Positions 1 to 9,162 of a DNA stretch of 59,062 bases are shown in pieces (positions within the stretch are counted from its first letter, which is position 1; each line of letters opens with the position of its first letter). The stretch spans positions 1-59,062 of the forward strand of contig CAINRC010000132.1 of the NCBI GenBank assembly GCA_903852495.1. The letters are read 5' to 3'. Source of the stretch: an uncultured Geobacteraceae bacterium. GTDB lineage: Bacteria > Desulfobacterota > Desulfuromonadia > Geobacterales > Pseudopelobacteraceae. The position numbers and the translations under genes are program-made. The notes below the pieces were generated by a model, which ran no database searches, had not been told where the DNA came from, and saw only the letters and a list, made by a program, of their open reading frames with translations.

Positions 1-612
1 AGTGCCGGGAATGTCGGCACGGGCACTGCGCCGATCTGGACTGACGCCAACTATATTGCCGACGGGGCTGCGAAGACAGCAGCGAATTGCGACAAGTGCC
101 ACCTGTCACCGAATAACTCCCGTGAGCTGTCAACGGTATACAGTCATTCAGCCGTTGCGCTCACTGAAAACTGCGCCGGCTGCCACGGGCATAACGGTGA
201 TACCACCGGGGTTGCAGGCAGGCGACACATGGACGGCATAAAGTATGGCAACGGTTCCTGTAATAACTGCCACGGCTATCCACCACTTACCGCCACCCAG
301 CTTAGCGCGCGGGCGGTGGGTGAGTTTACGGATGCTGCAATGGAAAGCTATTCCGGCGGCGGTGGTTATCACACCACTCATCTACTGTCATCCATCACTG
401 TAAGCAATGGTTTTACCCCCTGTATGCCGTGCCACCCATCCACAAAACACAATCAGGGTGCGGGAGTGGTCGCTAAAGCGAATGTGAATGTCAATGACGA
501 ACCTACCGTTACGTCATACCGGTTTGATGATAACAGGAGCAAAAGGTACAACAGCGCAGCAATGACCTGCTCAAACATCAGTTGCCACTTTAAGCCAACA
601 CCGGCCTGGTAA
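1..612 (+). CDS. Multiheme c-type cytochrome, C-terminal fragment (5' end outside window)
   Basis: The reading frame is open from base 1 to the TAA at 610-612, so only the last 203 residues are present. They carry four CxxCH haem-binding motifs (CDKCH, CAGCH, CNNCH, CMPCH) and one expanded CxxxxCH motif (CSNISCH) just before the C-terminus PTPAW. Extra histidines (YSHS, HMDG, YHTTH) could be distal haem ligands. The mixture of CxxxxCH and CxxCH is the pattern of the Geobacter cytochrome family I know as TIGR01904, probably periplasmic or outer-surface electron carriers. The fragment aligns with bases 2379-2990 of the next gene with no net gap, and about the first 117 bases are identical, so the genes are recent duplicates or undergo gene conversion. 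Haem attachment would need the ResB/CcsA pair further downstream. The exact electron-transfer partner cannot be read from sequence. Confidence 0.9.
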   Translation, partial: SAGNVGTGTAPIWTDANYIADGAAKTAANCDKCHLSPNNSRELSTVYSHSAVALTENCAGCHGHNGDTTGVAGRRHMDGIKYGNGSCNNCHGYPPLTATQLSARAVGEFTDAAMESYSGGGGYHTTHLLSSITVSNGFTPCMPCHPSTKHNQGAGVVAKANVNVNDEPTVTSYRFDDNRSKRYNSAAMTCSNISCHFKPTPAW

Positions 613-710
613 AATGGGATCCGCACGAAATGGATATGAACTTTATTGCTAGAGGTAAGCATGACGAGGAGACATATATGACGTTATTGGTGGATTATCG
701 GAGGATAACA

Positions 711-2990
711 GTGCGACTTTCAACGTATTTGCTTCTGGCTGCCTGCACTGTTGCCGGCTGGTGCAGTATTGCAGATGCAGCGACTTGTTATACTTGCCAC
801 GGCCCGGTGGGCACCTCGACAGACCTTCGACCAGTTGATGCAGCCTACCGTAATATTTCGACCGGCGGTCTCAAGGGGAGTCACACCAGTCATATGCCGT
901 CAGCTACTACAGCCGTGAGCGCCTGTGCTCCGTGCCATGTCAATGCCGCCAGCTATTCGACGAAGCACCGTGACGGTTTTATCCAGGTTTCCAGTGTCGG
1001 GTATTCCAAGGGGAAATCGTTTGCTCAGTCGGGTGCCCCTACTCTCGGCACCTGTAACACTGCATCGTGCCATGCTAATCCCTACGGGGCCGATTTAGTT
1101 ACGACCCCGGTTTGGGGTACCTCAGCCGGTTGCGCAGCCTGCCACAATGGCGGTGGTGCCTTCACCGGAACCGGTACAGCACCTGCCACCGGCAGCCACA
1201 ATAAACATATGGCAGCATCAGCCGCCTGTGCTGACTGCCATACCGGTGCGGTTGCCGGTTCAAACGGCGGTACTGCTCACATTGACGGAAATATTGATGT
1301 AACCGGCGGTTATCCCGCCAACGTAACCAAGCACACGGCCGGTACCTATACCGGTACCTGTTCAACAGCCTCATGCCATGATAACGGCAAAGGCACACTG
1401 GCAGTGACACCGACATGGGGCGCGTCCGCTGTTCCGGCCTGTACCGCCTGCCATGAGCTGATCCCCGGGGACAGCAGCCATGCCAAGCATGTCACCGGCA
1501 CCCAGTATAAAAAAGCGCTGTGTGGCGATTGCCATACCGGTTATGTGCAGGGGACAACAGCCGCAGCCAATCACCGTAACGGCACTGTTGAAGTGAACGT
1601 GGGTGGGTATACGTCACCCAAGGCGAAAGGCTCTGCGGTGGCGAGCTGTGCCACCAGCTACTGCCACAGTTCCGGGCAGTCGGCCAACGGTACGTCCGCA
1701 ACCCCGGTATATGCGGCAACAGCTCCGACTTGGGGTGGAACAGTAGCCTGCGGTAGCTGCCACGCGACGACGGGGTTGACCACCGGCACCCATGCCAAAC
1801 ACCTTGCGGTCAGTACTAACTGCGGTAACTGCCACACCGGAGCTACAGCCTCAACTTACAATTCGACAACCCATGTGGACGGGCAAATCAACATAGCGTC
1901 CGGTTTCAGTTACTCCAATCAGGTGACTCCGGGTAACGGTTATAGTTCCTGTTCCGCCACCGTATGCCACAGTTCCGCTGCCACACCGCTGTGGGGTGTA
2001 AATACCGCCTACGATACCTGTACCAAGTGCCACGGTACTGCCACGGTCACGGTTACTCCAGATAACCGCTATGTGCTTGCTCCTTCAAGCGGTACACTTA
2101 CGGGTACAGGTCAGGTGAGCAGCAGTGCGAAGGTTGGCGCTCACCAGACCCACCTGCGCTATTTTAACGGATTCAGCAATTACAGCACAATCGACTACCG
2201 TTGTCAGAATTGCCACGGGACGCTCCCGGTATCCGGCAACCATGCCAATGGCTCATCAGCCCCCGTATTCCAGGGACTGGCAACTAAATTCGGGACCTAT
2301 ACCGCTGCGAAATATGTCAGCGGCACCGGCAGCTGCGCGGTCTACTGCCACAACCCTGCTAAACCGGGCGGGACACTGAGTGCCGGGAATGTCGGCACGG
2401 GCACTGCGCCGATCTGGACTGACGCCAACTATATTGCCGACGGGGCTGCGAAGACAGCAGCGAATTGCGACAAGTGCCACCTGTCACCGAATAACTCTCG
2501 TGAGCTGTCAACGGTATACAGCCATTCAACCGTTGCGCTCACTGAAAACTGCGCCGGCTGCCACGGGCATAACGGTGATGCCACCGGGGTTGCAGGCAGG
2601 CGGCATATGGATGGTATAAAGTATGGCAACGGCTCCTGTAATAACTGCCACGGCTATCCACCACTTACATCCACCCAGCTGAGCGCGCGGGCAGGGGGTG
2701 AGTTTACGGATGCCAAAATGGAAAGCTATTCCGGTGGCGGTGGCTACCACGTCTCCCACGTGCTAGCGTCAGTCACGATAAGTGATGGCTTTACTCCCTG
2801 TCTGCCGTGTCACCCATCAACAACGCATAATCAGGGGGGCGGAATAGTCAGCAGGGCAAACGTCAATGTTAACGATAATGCTTCAGACATGACGTTCCGG
2901 TTTGACGACAGCAGAGCCAAGCGGTATAACAAGACTACAATGTCATGTTCTAACATTAGCTGCCATTTCCAGCCGACGCCGGCCTGGTAG
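711..2990 (+). CDS. Multiheme c-type cytochrome, about 20 haem motifs
   Basis: This encodes about 759 residues with 14 CxxCH motifs, five CxxxxCH motifs (CNTASCH, CSTASCH, CATSYCH, CSATVCH, CSNISCH) and one CxxxCH (CAVYCH). I chose the GTG at 711: a GGAGGA ribosome site lies at 700-705 and the frame then begins directly with a signal peptide (MRLSTYLLLAACTVAGWCSIADA) ahead of the first haem motif CYTCH. An ATG at 678 with AGGAG at 667-671 is an alternative. There is no lipobox. The body is a chain of roughly 100-residue modules with GSHxxH and HxDG motifs between haem sites. It is likely secreted to the periplasm or cell surface and used in long-range electron transfer, as known for Geobacter multiheme cytochromes. 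Both neighbours are paralogues, and the C-terminal 204 codons match the upstream fragment without a net gap. Confidence 0.92.
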   Translation: MRLSTYLLLAACTVAGWCSIADAATCYTCHGPVGTSTDLRPVDAAYRNISTGGLKGSHTSHMPSATTAVSACAPCHVNAASYSTKHRDGFIQVSSVGYSKGKSFAQSGAPTLGTCNTASCHANPYGADLVTTPVWGTSAGCAACHNGGGAFTGTGTAPATGSHNKHMAASAACADCHTGAVAGSNGGTAHIDGNIDVTGGYPANVTKHTAGTYTGTCSTASCHDNGKGTLAVTPTWGASAVPACTACHELIPGDSSHAKHVTGTQYKKALCGDCHTGYVQGTTAAANHRNGTVEVNVGGYTSPKAKGSAVASCATSYCHSSGQSANGTSATPVYAATAPTWGGTVACGSCHATTGLTTGTHAKHLAVSTNCGNCHTGATASTYNSTTHVDGQINIASGFSYSNQVTPGNGYSSCSATVCHSSAATPLWGVNTAYDTCTKCHGTATVTVTPDNRYVLAPSSGTLTGTGQVSSSAKVGAHQTHLRYFNGFSNYSTIDYRCQNCHGTLPVSGNHANGSSAPVFQGLATKFGTYTAAKYVSGTGSCAVYCHNPAKPGGTLSAGNVGTGTAPIWTDANYIADGAAKTAANCDKCHLSPNNSRELSTVYSHSTVALTENCAGCHGHNGDATGVAGRRHMDGIKYGNGSCNNCHGYPPLTSTQLSARAGGEFTDAKMESYSGGGGYHVSHVLASVTISDGFTPCLPCHPSTTHNQGGGIVSRANVNVNDNASDMTFRFDDSRAKRYNKTTMSCSNISCHFQPTPAW

Positions 2991-3017
2991 TACCTGACTG
3001 CAGATGGAGTGTTTGAT

Positions 3018-6000
3018 ATGAAAGACAATATGCGTTTTATGATTCTGCTTTCAGTAGCGGCTGGTGTTATCTGCTGGGGCAGCATGGCGGAAGCGGCCAC
3101 CACCTGCCTTACCTGCCACGCCCCGGTCGGTTCCTCAACCGATATTCGTCCCGTTGATGCGGCGTATCGAAACCTCTCCACCGGAGGCTTCAAGGGGAGT
3201 CATGGCAAGCATATTCCAACTGCAACAACAGCTGTAAGCACCTGTGCTCCGTGCCATGTCAATGCCGCCAGCTATTCAACGAAGCATCGTAACGGTTTCA
3301 TCCATGTTTCCAGCGTCGGCTATTCCAAGGGGAAATCGTTTGCCCAGTCTGGTGCCCCAACTTCGGGCACCTGTAGCACGGCATCCTGCCATGATAACGG
3401 CAAAGGTACCCTGGTAGTGACACCGACATGGGGCGCATCGACTGTACCGGCCTGTACCGCTTGCCATAATTTGATTCCCGTGGACAGCAGTCATGCCAGG
3501 CATGTCACCGGCACCCAGTATAAAAAAGCGCTGTGTGGCGATTGCCATACCGGTTATGTGCAAGGGACAACAGCCGCTGCCAATCACCTCAACGGTACTA
3601 TTGAAGTGAACGTGGGTGGGTATACGTCACCCAAGGCGAAAGGCTCTGCGGTGGCGAGCTGTGCCACCAGCTACTGCCACAGTTCCGGGCAGTCGGCCAA
3701 CGGCACGTCCGCAACCCCGGTATATGCAGCAACAGCGCCGACCTGGGGTGGAACGGTGGCCTGCGGCAGCTGCCATGCGACAACGGGGTTGACCACCGGT
3801 TCCCATGATAAGCACCTTGCTGTCAGTACTAACTGCGGATCATGCCACACCGGGGCTACAGACTCAGCGTACAACTCGACCAGCCATGTGGATGGTCAGA
3901 TCAACGTAGCGTCTGGGTTTAGTTATACAAACCAGGCGAATCCGGGTAACGGTTATAGTTCCTGTTCCACCACCGTTTGCCACGGTTCCGCTATCACACC
4001 GGTATGGGGAGTTGCCACAACTCAGTCCATCTGTACCAAGTGCCACGGAGTGAGCCTGACTTCGGCTGCTGCCTATACGGCTGATCCAAAAACCGCTGCA
4101 CCCGGTTATAACGGAACCGGGGTAAACACCGCCGGCACAGTAGGCACAATCAGCGGCGGCGTATCCAACGACGCCAAGGTCGGCGCTCATGATACACACC
4201 TCAAAGGTACTGGAGGGTATAAAACCGGTGGTGTTGCCTGTGCTGATTGTCACCTGGTAACAGCACTTGGTGATGCCGGCCACATGACCGGCTCTTCAAC
4301 CATGACCTGGAGCAATCTGGCAAAAAATGTTGGGACAACACCATACAACGCGGACAAGGGAGCTATTGTTCCAACCTACTCCGCGCCGACATGCACAACC
4401 AACTATTGCCATGGCGGCGGTTTTGCTTCTCTGGTACAAGGTACCGGACTTTCTGCCTCATGGGTTGACGGTGCTTACCTTGTCAATGCGGCAGCTGTCA
4501 AAAATGCGACTGACTGTAACAGGTGCCACCAGTCACCACCGACGTCTTCAGTCAAATATGCCCATGCATCATTGACGATTGCCAGTGACTGTGCCGGGTG
4601 CCACGGGCACAACGGTAGCGGTGCAACTCATATGGATGGGATTCTGCAGGCTACCGGCGGTGACTGCACTTCCTGCCATAACTCGCAGCAGGGGACCGGC
4701 GGGTATCGCCGCAAGGTAGTCGGCAGTGGCGGAGATTTTTTCACTAACATTTCAACTCACGTTAAATTTACTACGATGAGCCAACAGACCTGCATTGTTT
4801 GCCATGACAACTCTCAGCACCAGTCGTTTTCTAACGGCATCAGCGTCAAGCTGAATAATTTGGATGGATCCGCGTCGGTTGTTTATGACGGGACAGCCAC
4901 CACCGCCCCGGCCGTAAAAGGCACGTGCATCAGTTGCCACAATGCCGGCGGCGCAACAAGCCTCGGCGCTAATGCTCTGAAACCGTTTACCGATTCCGGG
5001 GACAACAAGGCCCCGGCCAACATTAACCAGTACTGGCCAGCAACAGGTGGTGCGCATGATACCAAGATGGTCTGTTTCAACTGCCACGGTAATTCGAAAG
5101 GTGTTGACGGACTCACAACTAATCCGAAATACAATGCCCATGCTTCCGGCGCTAAACATATGCTGCAAGATGCAGGCTATGATGTCCTTAATCCCAATAA
5201 CTACTGTTTCAATTGCCACAATGCCGCATCGACCGATCCGAATAAATCTACAAAAGATATCGCCGGTGAAATGGCCAAAACATACAAACATACGACCGCC
5301 AAATGTTTTGACTGCCATGGTGACGAAGCCAACAGCCTTGACAGCATGCATTCAATGAAGGCCGGCTCCCAAACAGCAGGTTCCGGTGTTATTGCGAAAA
5401 ACCTCTCCAACGCAACCGGCAGAAGCCTTACATGGTCGGCAACAAACTGGGGCGGTGCTACCGCTTCTGCTAACCTGGCTTCAAATACGGTAACCGCGGA
5501 ATTCCAGATCTGTATTAAATGCCATGCTGCCGTCGGTACCGGTACAACTCCTGATGTCCCAGGTGCCGGCACCGCTGCTGCATCACTGACAAACCTGGCT
5601 CTGGATTTCAACCCGAACAATGCATCAGGCCATCCGGTCGTCACCGGTCTGAACAATTATCCGAACTCGGTTGCACCCAAGGCACTCACTGCTGCGAAAA
5701 TGAAAGCGCCCTGGAACGTCAACCTCGGCACGCAGACCATGACCTGCTCCGATTGCCATGCCACTGATACTGCTGCATCCAAGGGGCCACATGGTTCCTC
5801 TGTAAAATGGATGCTGGCTGGTACCAACAAGGCATGGCCGTATACTGCAACTACCGGTAACGGCACCGGTACAGGCACGTATTTTACGATAGCAACCTAT
5901 AACACCGGTGATGGTACTGCAAATGGCCTGTTTTGTCTGAATTGCCACACGATAACCGGCAGTAACAATTTTCATTCAAGCCGCGATCTTACCGGAGGGG

Positions 6001-6254
6001 AGCACGGCGTAAGTACCACTGGGCCGCCAGTTTGTGTCAACTGCCACATCAGGGTGCCACATGGCGGCAAGATCGCGCGACTTCTCCAGACAACCAACGC
6101 TCCTGTCCGCTACCGGGCTAATGGCAGCTCTGGCACTCCGCTCTTTACCCAGTGGGGACCCACGACCGGCACTATAAAAGGAGCAGCGGCAACCAATTCA
6201 AATTTCAATAGTTCCTGTAGTGATCATAGCGGCAGTGGCGGAGAGGCGTGGTAA
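3018..6254 (+). CDS. Large multiheme c-type cytochrome, about 24 haem motifs
   Basis: The protein has 1078 residues with a signal peptide ending AEA before the first motif CLTCH. I count 20 CxxCH motifs and four CxxxxCH (CSTASCH, CATSYCH, CSTTVCH, CTTNYCH). GGAG at 3006-3009 precedes the ATG at 3018; an in-frame GTG at 3009 is possible but sits inside that site. The N-terminal third is nearly the same as the upstream paralogue (103 identical bases, 3601-3703 against 1588-1690), but one 102-residue module is missing. From about residue 350 the protein diverges, and its C-terminal half has only CxxCH sites (CIVCH, CISCH, CFNCH twice, CFDCH, CIKCH, CSDCH, CLNCH, CVNCH). It ends in SGSGGEAW without the terminal CSNISCH motif of its siblings. 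Probably an exported electron-transfer protein; location beyond export is inference. Confidence 0.92.
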   Translation: MKDNMRFMILLSVAAGVICWGSMAEAATTCLTCHAPVGSSTDIRPVDAAYRNLSTGGFKGSHGKHIPTATTAVSTCAPCHVNAASYSTKHRNGFIHVSSVGYSKGKSFAQSGAPTSGTCSTASCHDNGKGTLVVTPTWGASTVPACTACHNLIPVDSSHARHVTGTQYKKALCGDCHTGYVQGTTAAANHLNGTIEVNVGGYTSPKAKGSAVASCATSYCHSSGQSANGTSATPVYAATAPTWGGTVACGSCHATTGLTTGSHDKHLAVSTNCGSCHTGATDSAYNSTSHVDGQINVASGFSYTNQANPGNGYSSCSTTVCHGSAITPVWGVATTQSICTKCHGVSLTSAAAYTADPKTAAPGYNGTGVNTAGTVGTISGGVSNDAKVGAHDTHLKGTGGYKTGGVACADCHLVTALGDAGHMTGSSTMTWSNLAKNVGTTPYNADKGAIVPTYSAPTCTTNYCHGGGFASLVQGTGLSASWVDGAYLVNAAAVKNATDCNRCHQSPPTSSVKYAHASLTIASDCAGCHGHNGSGATHMDGILQATGGDCTSCHNSQQGTGGYRRKVVGSGGDFFTNISTHVKFTTMSQQTCIVCHDNSQHQSFSNGISVKLNNLDGSASVVYDGTATTAPAVKGTCISCHNAGGATSLGANALKPFTDSGDNKAPANINQYWPATGGAHDTKMVCFNCHGNSKGVDGLTTNPKYNAHASGAKHMLQDAGYDVLNPNNYCFNCHNAASTDPNKSTKDIAGEMAKTYKHTTAKCFDCHGDEANSLDSMHSMKAGSQTAGSGVIAKNLSNATGRSLTWSATNWGGATASANLASNTVTAEFQICIKCHAAVGTGTTPDVPGAGTAAASLTNLALDFNPNNASGHPVVTGLNNYPNSVAPKALTAAKMKAPWNVNLGTQTMTCSDCHATDTAASKGPHGSSVKWMLAGTNKAWPYTATTGNGTGTGTYFTIATYNTGDGTANGLFCLNCHTITGSNNFHSSRDLTGGEHGVSTTGPPVCVNCHIRVPHGGKIARLLQTTNAPVRYRANGSSGTPLFTQWGPTTGTIKGAAATNSNFNSSCSDHSGSGGEAW

Positions 6255-6275
6255 AGTCGGCGTGATAGGGAATGC

Positions 6276-6307
6276 GAAAAAAGCCGGAGAATTCTCCGGC
6301 TTTTTTC
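6276..6307 (+). terminator. Bidirectional intrinsic terminator, perfect 32-bp palindrome
   Basis: The sequence is an A-run, then GCCGGAGAATTCTCCGGC, then a T-run, with a matching G and C at the outer ends, so the whole 32 bases are self-complementary. It lies 22 bases after the stop codon of the 24-haem cytochrome and would end the cytochrome transcript. The symmetry means it would also work on the other strand. Confidence 0.93.
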
Positions 6308-6373
6308 TTGAATGAAGCGTTGCAAGCAGCTATTTTTGAAAAACTAATACACGCTAGTTACACGGGTGGCTAT

Positions 6374-6907
6374 ATGAAGCGTATTGTCGCATCAGTTTTT
6401 ATCATGATTGTCTTACTTACTGGTTGTAAGGATGATGCCGCTCACAATAAGGCGGCGACGGGTCCATCCTCTTCAGCCCCGCCTGCCGAAACATCACACA
6501 CGCTGATCGCACGCTATAATCAGCTGCTTGTGGAAGGCTACAAAACCACCAACATGACCAGGTTGCAGGAAGTCGCAACAGCAGAGCTTGCTGAAAAAGC
6601 CTATTACCACATGGCGGCAATTGGAGAAGGCAAGAGCCGGCTGGTATCCGAACTGAAAAAAATCGACTTTGCCGATACGGATTGCTCCAAACCCGCTAAA
6701 TGCAGTGTTGTAACCAGGGAGTTGTGGGATTTCGGCTATGCCGATATTTTGACCGGAAAAAGATCTAACGAAGTAAAAGATTATCAGTATGATGTCCGGT
6801 ACCTGCTGGAAAACAGGCAGGGGAGCTGGATGATTACTGACATTAGTGCTACGGGAGAAGAGCGTAAGGAACTGCCCACCTGGGGAAAAATGTTCAGGAA
6901 ACAGTAA
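6374..6907 (+). CDS. Predicted lipoprotein of unknown function
   Basis: The likely start is the ATG at 6374, giving MKRIVASVFIMIVLLTGCKDD: a short basic N-terminus, a hydrophobic stretch and an LLTGC lipobox, so the protein is probably lipid-anchored at Cys18. An earlier in-frame ATG at 6272 would lie within the terminator palindrome, so it is not used here. The mature part (about 160 residues) begins with a low-complexity linker and then a compact alpha/beta domain with conserved-looking aromatic and acidic residues (ELWDFGYADI, YQYDVRYLLE, SWMITDI). The last motif resembles the end of NTF2-like or IMS-type domains, but that is a weak impression. It lies between the cytochromes and the maturation operon, 54 bases before the next gene. 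No function can be assigned. Confidence 0.75.
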   Translation: MKRIVASVFIMIVLLTGCKDDAAHNKAATGPSSSAPPAETSHTLIARYNQLLVEGYKTTNMTRLQEVATAELAEKAYYHMAAIGEGKSRLVSELKKIDFADTDCSKPAKCSVVTRELWDFGYADILTGKRSNEVKDYQYDVRYLLENRQGSWMITDISATGEERKELPTWGKMFRKQ

Positions 6908-6960
6908 CGGTCCGGTAGTATGGCGTTACGCTGCAATACTGCTTATGAGAGAGTGCCCGG

Positions 6961-7767
6961 ATGCAACGATTGACCATACGACGTAGTCTGATTACCTGTT
7001 TTGCCGTCATACTGCTAGCAACGGCCATTCTGTTCGGCCTTGACCGTGTCGGCCATACCAGCCGTGTATCCGGTATTACCGGAACCATCGTTGCCCGAGA
7101 GATTGACAAAAAACAGGTGGACGATCCGCCAGAGGCCTATCGGGTCTGGAAACAGGCCGGTTACCGGGGACGCACCCTCGTTTTTGTTGCGGACCGGTGG
7201 GAATCCTTCGATCCGGGGGAGATTATCCCGACGCAGATGTATCGAGCATATCCGCTACCGCTCTACAACACGGCCAGGCGCTACGAAGAAGAGTATCTGA
7301 ACGGCGTAACATTCCTGTATGCGGCTTCCTTGAACAAAATAATCCGTAATATCGTGGCAATCGTTCCGGAGCAAGAGGTTGCCCGGATGACGGAAGCCGC
7401 CCGCAAGGTGAAAAACTCCAGGATTGACGCCCGGGGGGTCTCCATAACACGCCAGGGGTTCCCCCGCCGGTTCACGACAGGCGCCGCATTTGATGGTGCC
7501 GGCGAGTCAGTGCTGGTGTACATCGGCGCATCATATTTCAGGTATGCCGAGCCTGAGGAACTGTTCCGCCAGCTTTCCTCAGCAGGGCTGCTCACTGATT
7601 GTATCGTGCTTTGCAATGAGGCGGGAAAAGATACCGTTACCGCCAAAGAAGTCGCCAAACTCAACCGGTTTGCCGGACTTATTGGCCTTCCACCCCCTTC
7701 AACCGGTTCAGATAGCCGGACAACTTCCACTGCCGCGACAGTACACCGCCCCCTTCCCTCTCCATGA
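6961..7767 (+). CDS. Membrane-anchored protein of unknown function, first gene of the maturation operon
   Basis: The 268-residue product starts with a basic segment and one hydrophobic stretch (about residues 9-27, SLITCFAVILLATAILFGL), read as an N-terminal membrane anchor with the rest in the periplasm. The remainder is soluble, with a central region rich in Tyr and Arg (QMYRAYPLPLYNTARRYEEEYL) and a low-complexity Ser/Thr/Pro tail. I recognise no family. Its stop overlaps the start of the glycosyltransferase gene (ATGA at 7764-7767), so the two are translationally coupled. That makes a role with the glycosyltransferase more likely than with the cytochromes, but this is inference. Confidence 0.75.
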   Translation: MQRLTIRRSLITCFAVILLATAILFGLDRVGHTSRVSGITGTIVAREIDKKQVDDPPEAYRVWKQAGYRGRTLVFVADRWESFDPGEIIPTQMYRAYPLPLYNTARRYEEEYLNGVTFLYAASLNKIIRNIVAIVPEQEVARMTEAARKVKNSRIDARGVSITRQGFPRRFTTGAAFDGAGESVLVYIGASYFRYAEPEELFRQLSSAGLLTDCIVLCNEAGKDTVTAKEVAKLNRFAGLIGLPPPSTGSDSRTTSTAATVHRPLPSP

Positions 7768-9131
7768 GCAAAGAGATGACCACACGCACCGCAGCTTTCG
7801 CTCTGATGTTTATTACGTTGTGCGCTCTGCTCCTGAACAGTCTGCTGCTTGCCGGCCAGCCGGTCTCGGAAGATGATTACTCCGTAGGTTTGTCTGCCAT
7901 AAACTACATGGAGTCGGGCCAACTGGGGCCGACCATGTGGAACCATCCCTGTCTGCGTAATATTCTGGTGTACTGGGCGATGCAGATGTTCGGCACGGGA
8001 GTGATCGGGATAAAGGGCGTCAGCCTTCTGCTCGGCACACTCTGCACACCGCTGATCGGTCTGGTGGCGCAACGTATTTTCAAGGACAGTCGTGTGGCAC
8101 TCATTGCCGCGTTTTTCTGGGCCTGCGATGCACTGGTAATTGACTTCTCCCGCCAGGGGATCAACGATATCTATCTCGCTTTTTTCCCACTCGCCGGGAT
8201 TTACCTGGCCTATCGCTTCAGAGAATCCGGAAAACAGGGGTGGCTGCTCGGTTCTGGAATCTTCTTCGGACTCGGGCTTGCCTCCAAATGGAGCGCCCTC
8301 TTTCCATTGTTGGTGACTTTTGCCCTGATCATTTTCACCATAAACAGAGAAGCAGGTCCGATACGGGAACGCCTTGCCCGCAATGCCCACGCTGCCGTTC
8401 TGCTCCTGATGGTTCCGGTCATGGTGTATCTGCTGACTTTTATGCCCTGGTTCAGCCGGGGGTATTCTCTTGCAGAGTGGCCGGCACTGCAGCGCAGTAT
8501 GTTCCTGGAAACATCCCAACATGTTGGGTATCAGCCGAAACAGTGGGATGACAGGGACAACCGGGCCTATAAATGGTTTATTACCCCATCGGTATTTGTT
8601 GATCCGTTCATGAATATGGATACCCCTGACGGGGGAGACCGTGCAATCCCGTCGTTTGACCGCAGTGTTACGGTCGTTCTCGGTTACGCAAATCCTCTGG
8701 TCTGGCTGCTGGTCCTTCCCGGGATTGCTCTTGTGATACGGCGGGGTGTCCGCACGCGTGATGAAGGCTCTTGGTATCTGGCGGGGCTGTTCCTGCTTTC
8801 CTATCTTCCACTGGTGTTTTCACCACGGCCTATCTGGCTGAATACGGCACTTTCTGTTCTGCCGTATGCTATCATGGCGGCTGCCTTCCTTGTCTGGTCA
8901 ATGGCAGATCGCTGTAAGAAACGGCAGCTGGTCCTGTCCATTTACCTGGCTGCAGTGCTGACCGTTTCACTGCCGCTGTATCTTCTGGCCATCGGCAAAG
9001 GCACGAGAATTCCTGTGTTGAGGGAATATCTGGTGGAACAGTATCTCGTCCAGTTCAAACAAGGGATGCCCGGGGGGAATATGAAGGATGCGCCAAAGCC
9101 TGTGTCCCCGGCGCCATCTCACCCTTACTAA
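7764..9131 (+). CDS. Integral membrane glycosyltransferase, GT39/PMT-like
   Basis: The 455-residue protein has about ten to twelve hydrophobic segments and the hallmarks of GT-C enzymes that move sugars from polyprenyl-phosphate donors on the outer face of the inner membrane. An acidic SEDDYSVG motif (Glu36, Asp37, Asp38) follows the first membrane helix, and a GINDIYLAFFPLAGIYLAYRF block matches the dolichyl-phosphate-mannose mannosyltransferase (GT39/ArnT) superfamily. The acceptor could be a protein, lipid A or a cell-surface glycan; the sequence does not say which. It overlaps the upstream unknown gene by four bases and is 31 bases from resB, so it is probably transcribed with the cytochrome-maturation genes. 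Confidence 0.85.
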   Translation: MSKEMTTRTAAFALMFITLCALLLNSLLLAGQPVSEDDYSVGLSAINYMESGQLGPTMWNHPCLRNILVYWAMQMFGTGVIGIKGVSLLLGTLCTPLIGLVAQRIFKDSRVALIAAFFWACDALVIDFSRQGINDIYLAFFPLAGIYLAYRFRESGKQGWLLGSGIFFGLGLASKWSALFPLLVTFALIIFTINREAGPIRERLARNAHAAVLLLMVPVMVYLLTFMPWFSRGYSLAEWPALQRSMFLETSQHVGYQPKQWDDRDNRAYKWFITPSVFVDPFMNMDTPDGGDRAIPSFDRSVTVVLGYANPLVWLLVLPGIALVIRRGVRTRDEGSWYLAGLFLLSYLPLVFSPRPIWLNTALSVLPYAIMAAAFLVWSMADRCKKRQLVLSIYLAAVLTVSLPLYLLAIGKGTRIPVLREYLVEQYLVQFKQGMPGGNMKDAPKPVSPAPSHPY

Positions 9132-9162
9132 CGACACCTATGTGTGATTTCGGATATACATC

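Noticed and set aside
2-241. Small open frame overlapping the cytochrome fragment
   Set aside because: It is out of frame with the haem motifs; the cytochrome frame is open from base 1 and has five haem motifs.
7281-8522. Long antisense open frame (413 residues) across the glycosyltransferase gene
   Set aside because: It has no domain, signal or ribosome site, and the opposite strand carries a recognisable GT-C enzyme.
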